Source: Oscheius dolichura (Eukaryota > Nematoda > Chromadorea > Rhabditida > Rhabditidae). Taken from it: a DNA stretch of 64,000 bases. The DNA is taken from contig OW051495.1 of the NCBI GenBank assembly GCA_932521035.1, positions 9,982,001 through 10,046,000 of the forward strand, read 5' to 3'. The position numbers and the translations under genes were made by a program. Below are positions 23,573 to 35,352 of the stretch, in pieces. The notes below the pieces were generated by a model. The model made no database searches and was not told the origin of the DNA. It was given only the letters and a program-made list of their open reading frames with translations. Position 1 is the stretch's first letter, and every line of letters starts with the position of its first letter.

Positions 23573-23962
23573 TCAGCACATAAAATTGGACACGGTGATT
23601 TTTCCCTGTGATTTGAGAATCTGCTCGCGAACCTAAAAACTTCCATTTTTCTTTTCTACAGTAACCTCTAACCTGCGGAATCCTCTGATATGGCGCTAAA
23701 TTGAGTTTCTTTTTTGAAGGATAATTTGTTCGATTGTAGAGCACCTCACCCATACACATAATAGCACCGAAATCCCATTCTGGCCAGATTTTGTTGGCTG
23801 CAAAGAAAAGAAACATCCTGCTGCTAGTGCAAAAATAGCTTACCTACAATTTGGAGCTTCTCTTTTAGGATGGGAATGTATTCCATTCCTATGAGGCAGA
23901 CTCCATGACGCTTTTTGAAACTTTGACATTTTTCAGGGCTGCCGAAATTCCAATGAACGTAT
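23573..23962 (-). CDS. Unrecognised nematode protein, 3' three exons, convergent with UGT
   Basis: Exons 23844-23962, 23673-23797 and 23573-23632 join in frame and end at TGA. The reading is highly protein-like: YVHWNFGSPEKCQSFKKRHG, VCLIGMEYIPILKEKL, ANKIWPEWDFGAIMCMGE, PSKKKLNLAPYQRIPQ and REQILKSQGKITVSNF. Borders are GT...AG with consistent phases (2, 1, 0), which shadows do not show. The first exon begins in phase 2, so at least one upstream exon is missing; I could not place it between 23963 and 24760. I do not recognise the family. It ends only 49 nt from the UGT stop, tail to tail. Confidence 0.5.
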
Positions 23963-25213
23963 CTGAAGGCAAATCAAATAAATGTAATTTGGCCATTTGG
24001 CAACTGACCGAAAGTTACCCGCCACACTGCAATTATTTTCCACTTGGCCTGGCAGCTTTAAAAAATGAGCTGATAATAACGTAGCGTTTCTGAATAGTTT
24101 ACGTTCGACGGTTATCTTGATTTTCAGCCCAAGTTTACCCATTTCCCCGCAATTTCTACCTAAAAGTTGACAAGATATGAATAATTCTTGAGCTATGACG
24201 CATTTCGACCACACAAAAGTATTAGATGTCCTCCTGGATACTGCGAAAGAAGCAAAGCGTTCCTCTCACTCTCTACTATTGAATTTCATACAAATTGTTC
24301 CTCTTTCACTCCAGTTTACTTCACCTTTGAGGCGGAAAAACGCTTCTTTTAATCAGCAGAGCTCTGGTTCATCGGGCTGAAACAAGCCGACCAATATGCC
24401 ATTTATTGCCTCCTTGTTCCCGACGAAAGCTTGTTCATTTCCTGGTTCTTATTAGATATCGCCGGGCTATATCCTCCTATAAATTGAATTCTACAATCTT
24501 ATCTCTGTGATGATTTCCAAAATTATTAACCTATGAGGTTCTTGCTTCGAAAACAGTTATTCATGGCTGCCAAAATAGCAACTGACTCATCTCGTTTCGA
24601 AGAACCAACAGATCACAAATGATTTCCTCCTGCGTAAAAGCTTACCAGTTGCAGACCACGGAATTCGATCCACTGTTCTTTTGCTTTCTAGATTCTTGGT
24701 GCTGCTGCTGATTGTTCTAATCAAACGTAATTTCAATCAAAAGTTACGATAATCCATTGGATTGCTTCACCGCCTCATTTTAAATCTGTTTTGCCGATGG
24801 CAGTATCCAACAAATGGTTTACAGGAAAAAAAGGAATGTTCCATCGATACTGCCAGTTCAAATTGTTCGATTACCATTGAAACCAGGAGAAACGGCACTT
24901 TGCCTTCTTCCATTGAAAAATATGAAAAATTTCAGATCACTGCTGGTTATATGAAATCTGATCTTATCCATTTTGGAACCAGTCAAGGACGATTTATTTC
25001 GTTATCAAATGGCTACATCCAGCATATTTCTGAGCCATTGATGCGAGTAGAATTAGATCAGAATGTGTACATTTTTTTACAGGAACAGCTCAGTAAGGCA
25101 GATCACAACTTGATGCAGCTTGGGCCACTCTTCTACTTTTTGACAATGGCAGCATCTATTCCTCAATCCATTGATGAATGATCCATTGGAGCTATTCCTC
25201 AATCCATTGATGA
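23963..25213. other. Decayed coding debris and local repeats
   Basis: On the plus strand 24370-24480 reads GLKQADQYAIYCLLVPDES, and 24785-24940 reads protein-like text (VRLPLKPGETALCLLPL), then 25110-25155 reads DAAWATLLLFDNGSI, in different frames with stops between. This looks like one or more dead genes. A 22 nt unit is duplicated at 25156-25177 and 25192-25213. Confidence 0.4.
25111..25155. repeat. 45 nt repeat, copy 1
   Basis: Identical to 25767-25811 (same strand, about 656 nt away). On the plus strand both copies read DAAWATLLLFDNGS, part of the debris described above. Confidence 0.9.
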
Positions 25214-25313
25214 TGATGTCTGACAGTTCCGGGACGGTGCATTTGGAGTCTCCGGCGGCTTCACGCTTCTTGCGGCCGCCGCATCCGCACGAGGGCGCAG
25301 ATGGGCAGGGGAG
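25214..25313 (-). pseudogene. Ground-like-domain protein fragment
   Basis: One exon after a TTTTCAG acceptor reads LPCPSAPSCGCGGRKKREA, then DSKCTVPELSDIIINGLRN. The K-C-x-x-x-x-L-x-x-I-I pattern after a Gly/Cys/basic-rich region resembles the start of the nematode ground-like domain (hedgehog-related secreted proteins). The frame then runs into a short tandem duplication and stops making sense. The rest of the domain (its C-terminal cysteines) is absent. Likely a gene fragment. Confidence 0.4.
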
Positions 25314-25509
25314 CTGAAAATTCACTCATATGAATACCGTAACCTAATTTTTCAGTCAAAATACTGAAAGGAACGGATCCTGGGCACTCCCTTTTCCCCG
25401 CCGCCGCCCGACAACGGCTATGGCGCAACTTGATGCAATCTCACGTGGACGCCCTCAGCCCCCTTCGAAACAGAAGGCTCCTATAGCTCTTTTATGAGAA
25501 ATTCTCCTG

Positions 25510-25581
25510 GCCTGCGTAGTATAGTGGTCTGTATATCATGTTGTGACCATGAAGGTGCTGGTTCGATCCCAGCCGTGGGCA
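25510..25581 (+). tRNA. tRNA-His (GTG anticodon)
   Basis: Folds as a 72 nt cloverleaf. Acceptor stem GCCTGCG/CGTGGGC pairs with two wobbles, anticodon stem TCATG/CATGA with loop TTGTGAC (anticodon GTG), and T-arm GCTGG-TTCGATC-CCAGC. The discriminator is A, and a T5 tract (pol III terminator) follows within a few nucleotides. The D-arm is short of pairs but has the GG of the loop. No intron. Confidence 0.85.
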
Positions 25582-25766
25582 GACTTTTTCCCTTGAAGAT
25601 CCCCAGTTACCAGGAAAGTTGAGCGGAGTCAAGCCACCGCCTTTGGCCTGTTCCGTGAGGACAGTTTGCGTATAGGGCATTTCAAAGGCTAGATCCTAGG
25701 GAAATAACTGAAGAGACTCGCCTTGATGGTCGGCACAGGGATTTTATACCGTAATAGACAACAAAA

Positions 25767-25811
25767 TGATGCAGCTTGGGCCACTCTTCTACTTTTTGAC
25801 AATGGCAGCAT
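25767..25811. repeat. 45 nt repeat, copy 2
   Basis: Second copy of the 25111-25155 sequence, 53 nt from the duplicated Sre block. It suggests that several pieces were copied into this interval. Confidence 0.9.
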
Positions 25812-25846
25812 AGTTTCTTGGAAAGGCAAAGAGAAGAGGGCCCATA

Positions 25847-27731
25847 TTAGTGTTTTATTTGGACAACTATTGCTTCCATTTTTTGTAGTGATTTTTTCTT
25901 GGTGTTTTCTTTCTTCTCCTCGACTTCAAACGGTTCTTCCCATTGATGCACCAGCTGCTGGAAGTAGAGCTCCCCGTCAGCCATGGCCACATTGACCCGT
26001 GATCCTCGGAACAGAGATTTCAGGGCCTTTATAACCGGCTCATTGTATAAGGCACTTCCTACAGCTAGTATGGGACCATTTCTGGAACATTGCTGGCTTA
26101 TAGAAAGGGCACAAGGGTCTCTTACACGGCTACAATGATATTAAACAAGCAGTCAAGGAAGTTTCGTGTCTCCTCGGCGAAACATGGCGAATATGCACAG
26201 ATAAAGACGATAAATGTGAAGAAGTTGATACTACAGAGGGTTATTATCCCGTTCCGGAGGATCTGAACAGGGAATAAGAGCTAAAAATCCTGAGACAAGC
26301 CTTGGCGCACCAGAGATTCTCTTCCAATTGGTAGCGAACGCTTAGCGAATAGACGATATTTGATTCTTTTCTATTTTTCAGCACTTTATTCAGTCGGAGT
26401 GTCTTTCTCCAATTGTTCACATACATCTGAAAATTATTGGGGTGAAATATTCCGAATTCTACGTACCGACATCCCGATGACGGCTAAAATACACGAGATA
26501 ATGACAATTTGAAGCATGGGGAGGTACAGTTCTGGAAAATGGACAGTTAGTCGAAAGATACCGGGCCAGACTAACCAAAAGTGAAGCAGGAGCTCAAAAA
26601 ACCGGCGAATAAAACGGCAACAAGGATTATCAGAGCTGGAATCCATAGCCTCTGCCGTTTCTCGTAGTCTTCTATGTAGTAGAAGGAAAATTCACGTTCT
26701 GCCGCCACCCAAAATGAACTGAAAAGATATTTTTAGTCATTTTTTAGATTTCTGGCTGTAGTATTTGATAGTTATTCGTGTATACATTCTTGTTCACTTC
26801 TTTAGAATATTTAATCTGATCATAGATCATCTTACGCGGGCGTTGGAGGGCTATCAAAAGTAGGAAAAGTCTCTAAACTTTATGGTTGACGTAGGGCGAT
26901 TTTCCCGCTGGAAAGAGGGAGAATAAGCCGTGCGATTGTACCGTATACCGTTTGGACGGCAGAGATCTTTTTCCCTGCTTTTATGAGATTGATCTCCACC
27001 GAATATATTTCCAGATTAATGAGTAAAAAACGAGAAAAAGTCTCGAAAATTGTTTTATAATCGTTGGTAATTGATTGTACTGGAGTTACAGTACCTCAGC
27101 TTTTCATTGCTGTGACCTCAGAGTGTTTTGGTTCTTCTGATTGGCATTTGATCAGTACAATTCCGACTATAGTGTGGCAGGTGGTTTATTACCTACGCCC
27201 TCTGATCAAGGTAGACACGCGCTATCCCCTTATTTAGAATAGAAAATATTCACTCTTTTTGCCGTTCAAAAAGTCATTTTAGATGTCTAGAAGAAAGGGG
27301 AATACGTATGTTCTAGACGAATTAGTGATCACTTACGAGGTCAAAACTTGGATTAAGAAATATCCCTTGAACCAGGAGGAAAAGATTATCAACTCGTTGT
27401 ACTCTTCCGAGGCTGAAAAGGAGAATCTCATTCTTCTACAGTATCCCTTACGCGGCACGATGAGGAGTTCACTCTGATACCCGATAATTATCAACCTCCC
27501 CGTAAAATATACAACAATTTCGAAGAACATAAAGACACAAAATATCTAAATTGGGCTCTAATTACTCATAAAATTGGGCGATACCTTGAAATGGATGTGG
27601 ACTCTGACTTTAAAGAGGGTGAAGACAGCGAGGAGGAAGGAAGTATAGCTGGCGAGGATAAGAACCGTTTCCAGGATGAACCACACTTGAAACTTGCCCG
27701 GTGTCAGGTTCCTCAGAAAAAAGAGCTTCAT
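25847..27731 (-). CDS. Sre-family 7TM chemoreceptor, copy 2 (parent of the fragment at 10.8 kb)
   Basis: Seven exons: 27585-27731, 27337-27545, 26576-26718, 26467-26531, 26301-26426, 26126-26262 and 25847-26081 (353 aa, frames close). Starts MKLFFLRNLTPGKF. Blocks: GRLIIIGYQSELL (TM2), FSSWFKGYFLIQVLT (TM3), EREFSFYYIEDYEKRQRLW, YSLSVRYQLEENLWCAK, and the acidic tail GELYFQQLVHQWEE extended by a Lys-rich stretch. TM2 and TM3 share one 209 nt exon, as in the gene at 42.5 kb. The 38 nt intron 26263-26300 starts GC (AAG/GCTTGT). The edge of a 416 bp duplicated block falls inside it, so splicing efficiency is uncertain and this could be a mildly damaged gene. AATAAA lies just before the stop. Confidence 0.75.
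25865..26280. repeat. 416 bp duplicated block, copy B
   Basis: Partner of 10791-11206, about 99% identical. Covers the last two exons of the Sre gene and 18 nt of the preceding intron. Confidence 0.93.
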
Positions 27732-28028
27732 ATATAAAACAAACAATGAACTGGGTCAGGAGTCTCTCCTCCAAACAGGTGTGATCAGGCTCGCAGGTGA
27801 AAAAACGGCGACGACAACGACAATTTTGATGCAGCGTCAAATTCCTCCGTCAAAGAATTCAGCTGGCAAATGGGCTTTTTCAATAGTTTCAATCTTACTG
27901 TATAATGTGTTTCAGTCAGATTTCCAGCACTACCAACTTCATTCTGGTCTCTGATACAGTAACCCGCATCTTCCCGACAACCCCATTTAGACTACAGATA
28001 TGTGAACAAAAGAGGTTAGAAACGATCT

Positions 28029-29394
28029 TTATTTGCTACATTTTGTCAACTCACAGCGAAAGAAACTCTCCCATTGTTGTACCAAGTTTCCGAAGTAGAG
28101 ATCGCCTTCGTCCTCGATGCTGCTCACTTTAGGCTCACAAAACATGGATTTCAATATCCGTATCGCATACTCGTTGTTGAATATACAGGCGCACGTAATA
28201 ATCGGACCATTTCTTCAATTATTCTTTGAAAAAAAAACAAGGAAAGAAGCTACTTACGCGGCTACAAAGACATTGAATAGACAGTCCAAGAGTTGCCGCG
28301 TCTCCCGGTCAAAGATATGGATATGCATTGAGATAAAGGAGACGAATGTGACCACATTAGTGGCACACAAGGTTATGATACCGTTCCTTAGCATCTGGAA
28401 GGTTACTATAGGAAGAGAATAGTTGGAAAGTACCTTGGCTATCCACAGATTCTCCGCTAGTTGATATCGTACACTTAAGGAGTATTCAACTCGGCTGGGC
28501 TTATTATGCCTGATGGATTTGCTTAAAAACTGGGTTATTCTGTTGTTGAGCACGTAGATCTGAAACAACAGAATTACAGAGAAGGATATGGTTGACAGGA
28601 ACTGGCTCGCTATTCGAAAGAGCCACTTTTTTAGATACTCGGCTACAGTAACCCGGCATACTTTCAAGTCATTTCTGTAACTTGCAAGAACATTTAGCCT
28701 TCGGAAATGTTGTTTGAGGAAACAGAACCCTTATAGATCATATTGAACTTACCAATAACCCTCCCAGTGCGACAAATAGTACAATGGCGCTGAAGGGTAT
28801 CAGTGGGATCCATTCTAAAACTACAGAATCTTAAAAAAAAGGAAAACGGTACCAAAAGTATAGCAACAGCTCATAAAGCTAGAAAAAGAAATGGAACACC
28901 CTTGGACGAGAGCCGGAATCCAGAGACGGGCATTCTTCTCATAGTCCCTTATATAGTAGACGGAGAAGACTCTCTCCATGGCCACCCAAGCGGACGATGT
29001 GACAATTTGTAGCAAGAGAAAAGCTCTCCACCACGAGCAGATTACAATGACGGCATTGTCTTCAGCCGCTGCTAAAATTTCATTTAATACGAGGGGAGTT
29101 GGGACAATTCACTTTCACTACTCAGCAAACCACTTTGATAGAGAAGAACAACTGAACGGGTGAATAAACAGACAAGATATTCGACGAGGAGAAACCAGCA
29201 AAATAACTGAACTCTTGTATTTTATTTCGAAACAGCTGGGTTACCTTGAAGTTGGTATGGACTCGAACCTTTGGGGCGACCATAGCCGCCACGAGGCATA
29301 GAATAAGATTGATTATTAGGAGAACAGCCTCCAGGAGGAACCAGAAATATAGAGTACCTGGATTGACAGGATGTCTGATGATGAATATGTTCAT
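28029..29394 (-). CDS. Sre-family 7TM chemoreceptor, copy 3
   Basis: Seven exons: 29245-29394, 29122-29206, 28853-29071, 28753-28814, 28434-28559, 28258-28394 and 28029-28212 (320 aa, frames close). Starts MNIFIIRHPVNPG. Blocks: VEYLVCLFTRSVVLLYQSG (TM2), AVIVICSWWRAFLLLQIV (TM3), MERVFSVYYIRDYEKNARLW, and YSLSVRYQLAENLWIAK. The tail is SIEDEGDLYFGNLVQQWE. TM3 and the following block are fused in one 219 nt exon, an intron loss unique among the siblings here. AATAAA (28028-28033, coding strand) overlaps the stop codon. Confidence 0.83.
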
Positions 29395-30075
29395 GTAATG
29401 GAGGAAGGGGCACTCTGAACCGGTCATTACTGGAGACAAGCAAAGGAGGATGAATGATGGTCAGAAAGACAAAATAGACGAGAAAACAGAGCAGGCACGG
29501 GTGAAAATAAAGTTTGTCCGTGTAGAAGTCATCCGTCGGCTGTGATGATTTTATAACCGGGGCAATTCGATTAGGACCCATTGAGAAATGTACTTGTGCA
29601 AGGGTGACTGAAGCTAAAGTGGCCTCTGTTCCCTGTTCGTTGCATCTTCTTGTTATTCATTCTGTAGAAAGAGAAAAATGCAAGGTTATGAATCCTTATG
29701 AGACTATTCATCCAGTCAGTCTAGGAGCTCGAACCTCAGACGCTCTTCTGCCTTTTCACACCTTCCATCTGATCTTTTCGACGTTCTTATGGTAGAGAGG
29801 CAGAGACAGGATTTTTGTAGGGTGAAGATTATCAGGGGAAAAAAAAGAACGTTACGCGGATCTCTCTCTTTTTTAGGCCACTGAGCCTTTGTATTTTGGA
29901 TGGGCATCCCACACAAATTTGAAGAGCCACTGCTACCCGTAGTCGGCCTTCCCGCTCCTTCTTTCTCTCTTTTCTAATAAGGAACGCCTAGAAGGTCGCT
30001 ACCTTTTCAAGATTTTACTACAGATAAACGTTTATAATTTGTAGGTATCTCTCTCTACACGACAAGAACTGATAA
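29395..30075. other. Intergenic, nothing recognisable
   Basis: Spacer between two Sre genes, with no further exons, RNA genes or repeats recognised. Confidence 0.5.
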
Positions 30076-31581
30076 TCAGTGGTCATAATGTTCGTCCCAT
30101 TGTTGCATCAACTGCCCAAAATAGAAGTCTCCCTCGTCATCAATGGGTTTAACTGATTCCCTTCCGAAGAACTTCTTCAGCAATCCAACCATATATGTAT
30201 TGTGGAAGTAGGCTCCAAATGCAACTATTGAACCATTTCTACATTCATTTCTTTTAATCAACATTTTGAGAAAGAAACTCACGCAGCGATGAGGATATTG
30301 AAGAGGCAATCCATCCATTGATGAGTCTCTTCTTCGAAATACGGCAAATAGATTGATATAAAGGCAGCGGCTGTGAAGAAATTGACAAAGCACAGGGTAA
30401 ACATAGCATTTTTCAGCATCTGTAGTTAGTTTACTTTCGATACCGTATGCCTTCTTTGGGAGTCATATTGCAGGCCTTCAAAGGCTGCGTAGGTGCACCT
30501 TTTTCGTCTCGTTCGTTCGTGGACTGACAGGATCAAGTCAAAAATGTCACATACACGGTTTTCCAAAGGTTACGGTGTGTGGTTTTCAGTGGTAGCCCCG
30601 AGTTTTCAACTACGAGAGACACTGACCGTGGAGAACCAGACATTCTCTTCCAGCTGATACCTCACACTCAGGCAGTACTTCAATTTACACGGCTTTCTAT
30701 TCTTTAGTGCTTTATTCAGAACCATCGTCCGTTTGTAGTTGTTCCCATACAACTGAAAGCTATCTTCAATATAAGAGGACTCAATCTTACCGCCATTCCC
30801 ACCAATGCAAGGGCCACATGAATAACAGCCAGGGGAAATATTGTCAGCCATTCTGAAAGCAGAGTACGGTATACGGTATCAAGTACCCACCAAAAGTGTA
30901 ACAGGTTGCACCGAGGCTACAGATGATGACGGCGAGAATGATGATAGAGATGGGCACCCACCATCGCTGCTCGTGCTCATAGTCGTAGATGTAATAGAGA
31001 GAGATCTCACGTTCTATTGCTACCCAGGTAGAGCTGGAAACGGTCTGGTTACAACTGTTTTCGGTTCGCAGATTCTCATTCTTGAGGTCCTGCTTGATTC
31101 CCAACCATGTGGAGGGGAGGGTCCCTACAGATCCCTTGGCCAAAACCGGATCAAAATCGATCTGTGGTCTGCCCAGTAATCCTACTCACTTTGTCAATAC
31201 CAACAACAGATAGTATCCTCTCCACCACGATGAAATAATTACCAGTAGACTATTTGCCGGCTGTTCTGGAAAGAAGGGATCGACCACTTCAAGCAACCTC
31301 TTACCTCCTTCGAGATAGAAGCCGGCCTGATAGCCCAGAATAAAAACGCGAGCTACCATAAAAGGAAAACACTGCGACATAATAAACATAGACAATACCT
31401 AAATGATTCATTTTATGGGAAAAGGAAAGCTCACCTTCAGATGGAAATTGAGGCGCCACTGGTAAATTGTAATACATGCTACAGCGAAAATGACGATACC
31501 GAGAAGGATAAAAACAGCCTCGACCGCGAACCAGTAGATAAGGAAGGAATAGTTTATTGGCGAGATGGCGAAGACTTTCAT
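30076..31581 (-). CDS. Sre-family 7TM chemoreceptor, copy 4
   Basis: Eight exons: 31435-31581, 31305-31398, 31190-31265, 30891-31033, 30791-30852, 30627-30752, 30283-30419 and 30076-30238 (315 aa). Starts MKVFAISPINYSFLIYWF. Blocks: PFMVARVFILGYQAGFYLEG, LLVIISSWWRGYYLLLVLT, IEREISLYYIYDYEHEQRWW, CLSVRYQLEENVWFS and MVGLLKKFFGRESVKPIDDE followed by GDFYFGQLMQQWDEHYDH. This gene has the full set of introns seen in the family. It is very similar to the next gene in every exon, including the identical C-terminal exon motif, so the pair arose by recent tandem duplication. Confidence 0.86.
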
Positions 31582-31759
31582 GGACAATATGAGAATACCA
31601 AAAAATTAAGTGAGGTATAAGCTTGAGGGAGGATGGAACAGGTGCATTTGTTGGTAACGAATTATTGAATAGAGCTCGCTCTGAACCCCGCATTGGTCGG
31701 CGTAAATAGATAAATAGCTATATATTAACGGAGCAGATAATTTAATTTCCTAGTAGAAT

Positions 31760-33431
31760 TCAGTGTACGTCGAAGTGCTCGTCCCATTGTTGCATCAACT
31801 GTCCGAAATAGAAGTCTCCCTCGTCATCAATGGGTTTGACTGATTCCCTTCCAAAGAACTTCTTCAGCAATCCAACCATGTAGGTATTGTGGAAGAAGAC
31901 ACCGACCCCAATTATTGGGCCATTCCTAAAATGACTGAAGATGTTTGGAAGCGGAAAAGAAACGTACGCAGCTACGAGGATATTGAAGAGACAGTCCATG
32001 AGTTGATGGGTTTCTGGCTCAAAGTAGGGCAGGTAAATTAGGATGAAAGCAATGGCAGTGAAGAAATTGGAAAGAGACATTGTAGTCAGGGCATTTCTTA
32101 TCATCTGGAATGAAGTCTCCGTTGAATACCGTAAACTTTTTAATATAAAGAGGAGGATCGAGTTCCGCCATTTGATGGTAGCGTTATTAGTCAAAAACTC
32201 GATGTCCAGGGCTTTAGGATTAGGCTATTTTTCGAGATATTGAGGAGGTATTGAAGAATCAGCTGGTGGTTCAATTTTCCCGACTACCGTATGTTAAAGG
32301 GGTAGAAGGTCTGTATGACTACATTCACGAATTGGAGTTAAGGAGAGAATACGGTATGCTTGTCACTGACCGAGGCAAGCCAAATATTCTCTTCCAGTTG
32401 ATACCTTACACTGAGGCAATACTCCAATTTGCAAGGTTTTCTCTTCTTCAGTGCATCGTTCAAAATCTTCGTCTTTTTATAGTTGTTCCAATACAGCTGG
32501 AAGATTTCAAATATCTACATACAAACCGAAGAGATGACTCACGAGAACTCCTGCCGCGGCGAGACTTACCAAAATAAAAATCAAGGAATATAGAGGTAGC
32601 CATTCTGAAATCGGCATGTATACGACACTAAACACCTACCGAATGTGTAGCAAGTCGCACCGAGACCACAGACGATAGCCGCTAGGATGATGATAAATGT
32701 GGGGATCCACCACCGGTGTTCGTACTCGTAGTCGTAGATGTAATAGAGGGAGATCTCACGTTCTACGGAGAGCCATGTGCAGCTAAAAACTATTGGATTA
32801 CTGTAGTGCTCGGAATGGAGACTCGGTCACGAGTTTAATCGAAAAAAGGCGCGCGTTGCCCAATGGCCGGATCAAGACTTGTAGTCATACTCATAATGAG
32901 TCTGCCTTAGCCCTATTGGGGAACTCTTCGAAAACTTTTACTATAGGGAAGAAGCTAGGAAACCTTTTCTACCCGTTAGTTGGCTTCAATAGCGGCCAAC
33001 AGGCCCTCTGCCCCCCCCCCTCCTCCTCTCCTCACGTTGTCAAAATCAGCAACAGATGATAGGCTCTCCACCAGGATGAGGCGACCACTAGTGAACTACT
33101 TTCCGGCGGTTCTAGAAGCAAGGATCATATCCTCCTCGAATCCACTTACGTCCATTGAAATAGAAGCCGAACTGGTAGCCGAGAATAAAGACACGGGCCA
33201 CCATAAACGGGAAGCATTGTGTCATAAGAAAAGCCCCCATAATCTGAACAGTTTCCGTGCCCATGACCAAAAAAAGATCCTTACCTTCAAGTGGATGTTG
33301 ACGCGAAATTTATAGATAATAAGACATATTGCCGAAAAAGCGAATACACTAAGGAAGAGGAAGACGGCCTCGACGGCGAACCCGTAGATAAGGGTGGAAT
33401 AGTTTATTGGGGTGATGGCGAAGAGTTTCAT
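31760..33431 (-). CDS. Sre-family 7TM chemoreceptor, copy 5
   Basis: Eight exons: 33285-33431, 33150-33243, 33036-33111, 32640-32782, 32543-32604, 32371-32496, 31968-32104 and 31760-31925 (316 aa). Starts MKLFAITPINYSTLIYGF. Exon lengths 94/76/143/62/126/137 are the same as in copy 4. Blocks: ARVFILGYQFGFYFNG, SLVVASSWWRAYHLLLILT, VEREISLYYIYDYEYEHRWW, CLSVRYQLEENIWLAS, and the tail KPIDDEGDFYFGQLMQQWDE. Two introns are enlarged (32105-32370 and 32783-33035); the second contains a C10 run. No disabling changes are seen. Confidence 0.86.
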
Positions 33432-34040
33432 GGACCAGGGGAGTATGAAAAATTGTCCGATTGTCTTTCAATCACTTGGAGAGAGGTGAAACAGGTGCAT
33501 TTGCAGGTAGCGATAATGGAGTTCGACTGGAACTCTGACGCCCAGAAACTGAACTATCTATTTCTATTTCTATTTAATCGCCGTCAATCAACGCCGACTT
33601 CTTTCCATCTTCCGCGTACGGCTTGAAATACTTGGAAGACTTGTTGTAGATCTCATATAGAGCAATGAGGGCAAAAACCGCAGCCACAATCGCATTAATG
33701 ACAGAAAACGGAGATCCGACTGCCTTTGTAGATTTCTTTCTATCCTTTCTTCCCCGCAGCACTTCAAGTTGTACGAAGGGTAGTCGTTCTCCAGCCCCTG
33801 GAAGGCCCGAGGAACGAATTTAAGCTGATATCCAAAAAGTCCAATTCGAGAAAATGAGCAAAAGGATCGCTTTGCACCGGTTCCGTTCGCGTCCTCCTCT
33901 CCCCATCATATTTTTACTTGTTGAACGGCAATCTTCCCTATCACTGTCAATTTCCCGTTCTTTATGTATCACAATGTCTTCAGAGGATATAAAAATGCTG
34001 CAAAGCATATACGTTGCTTGTATCTAGCTGAAAAGTGTTA
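33432..34040. other. Intergenic with a possible small membrane-protein remnant
   Basis: On the minus strand 33574-33720 reads SPFSVINAIVAAVFALIALY then EIYNKSSKYFKPYAEDGKK, a convincing single-pass membrane segment with a hydrophilic tail, but no ATG or splice acceptor can be placed for it. The first part of 33720-33830 reads well in another frame (PRAFQGLENDYPSYNLK). Either a frame-shifted small gene or an exon set I could not join. A TATA-like TATAAAAA lies near 33989, upstream of the next gene. Confidence 0.4.
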
Positions 34041-34985
34041 ATGTTATTCGCTCTCTTTTGCGTAGGTGTTGTCTCGGCGGAACGCTGTGACCCCGGATGG
34101 TCGTATTTCAACGGAAACTGCTATAAGAATATTTATAATTACAATAATAGAATCTATAATAGTCAGGCGGTGGATCAATGTGCCGCCAAGAACTCGTACC
34201 TAACATCGGTAGAGTCGCCGGCAGAGCAGGACTTTCTCGCTCGTGAGTTGAATATTTCAGATCAAAATTATATTTCTTTTACTTTTAAGTAAGCTCTATT
34301 TAGAGCTCGCCAGTCGACTAGGGGACTGGGACTTGAAAAACGATGCGATTACTGCCTATGCCCCGTCACCATCGCTCCAAATCACTAAATCTATGTATAG
34401 TGTTGGGATTATTATCGGTGGGAGAGAGAGTGAGAGACCCGTCTAAAAGATGGTCATGGCCTAACTCCAATTCCAGCTGGTTCAATTGGTGTTCTCCAGC
34501 AGAACCCACTTACGACAATGAGAATTGTCTCGTCTTGGTCGTAAGTCGAAAGTGGGGCAGAATTGGCAACATCTTATCAACTTCAGCTGAAAGCATGTAT
34601 GCTCAATATCTCTGCAAGAAGTCGGCTCCTTGCCCGGTCGGAACTGAACTCAAATCTGACGGAAGTTGCGGATGTAGGAAGGACTATTTTGATATCACAG
34701 ACACCGATTGTCCGGAAAGAAGACAATACAGGAAGGTTGGAACATGTTGGTAGTACTTCTAGTTAGGGGGTTTACAGGGAGAGATGTGTATTCCTCGTAT
34801 TCCCTGCCAAAACGTCACCTCGAAGGATTCCCTTTCCATAGTCTTCGTTGTCGATTCTTCTCAATCAATCGCTAATTGGAAAAATGTAGCTGTTTTTTTT
34901 CTGTAATTGAGCTGAATGTTCAGATGGTAAAATTCCTGAAGAGCGGCTCCCGTCTATTGGATAACACTATAAATGTCGCTCCGTT
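34041..34985 (+). pseudogene. CTLD + vWA lectin, frameshifted and truncated
   Basis: Closely related to the intact gene at 35473. It keeps a signal peptide (MLFALFCVGVVSAERC), the CTLD start (DPGWSYFNGNCYKN), the WPxSxSxWFNWC core, the FDITDTDCPE linker and the vWA beginning (IVFVVDSSQSI). Between about 34360 and 34395 there is a net +10 nt relative to the sister gene, which changes frame and brings in a stop. After LLDNTINV (about 34978) the vWA homology ends and the rest of the domain is missing. Splice sites of the surviving introns are still normal. Most likely a recently dead tandem copy. Confidence 0.72.
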
Positions 34986-35352
34986 GTTGTCAAAAAGGGC
35001 GGAATCTCAAGCCTCGTTCCGGAGCACGGTGAGGCCGTATATGATTCGTTCCGTGTGGAAGAAAAGAAGGCATTTCCGAGTTAGGCGAAGAGCGGCACCA
35101 CATCAGATCATGGAACGGCCAGTTCTTCAAGCTAGCGGGAAATGGTGGAAAGAAAACTGCTCCGATCGAAGAAGAAGTAGGGGGAGAAGGAGGGTGACAG
35201 CGTGGCGGCGACGTCCTTAACTATAAAGCCGTGAATTCTGTGTTTTTGCGTTGGTTAACAGAAAAAAGATTGGAGGCCACTGGCCCCTCAGACAGAATCA
35301 AAACTATATCCCTAGCTTTTGTGTCTGTGTTGTCTGCCGCTCTCATTGTTAG

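Noticed and set aside
33011-33020. C10 run suspected as a CRISPR-like or mobile end
   Set aside because: It is a simple homopolymer inside an Sre intron. No CRISPR array or bacterial insertion sequence exists in the window.
33574-33762. 62-codon membrane-protein frame on the minus strand
   Set aside because: The membrane segment is convincing but there is no ATG and no usable acceptor; reported only as a possible remnant in the intergenic entry.
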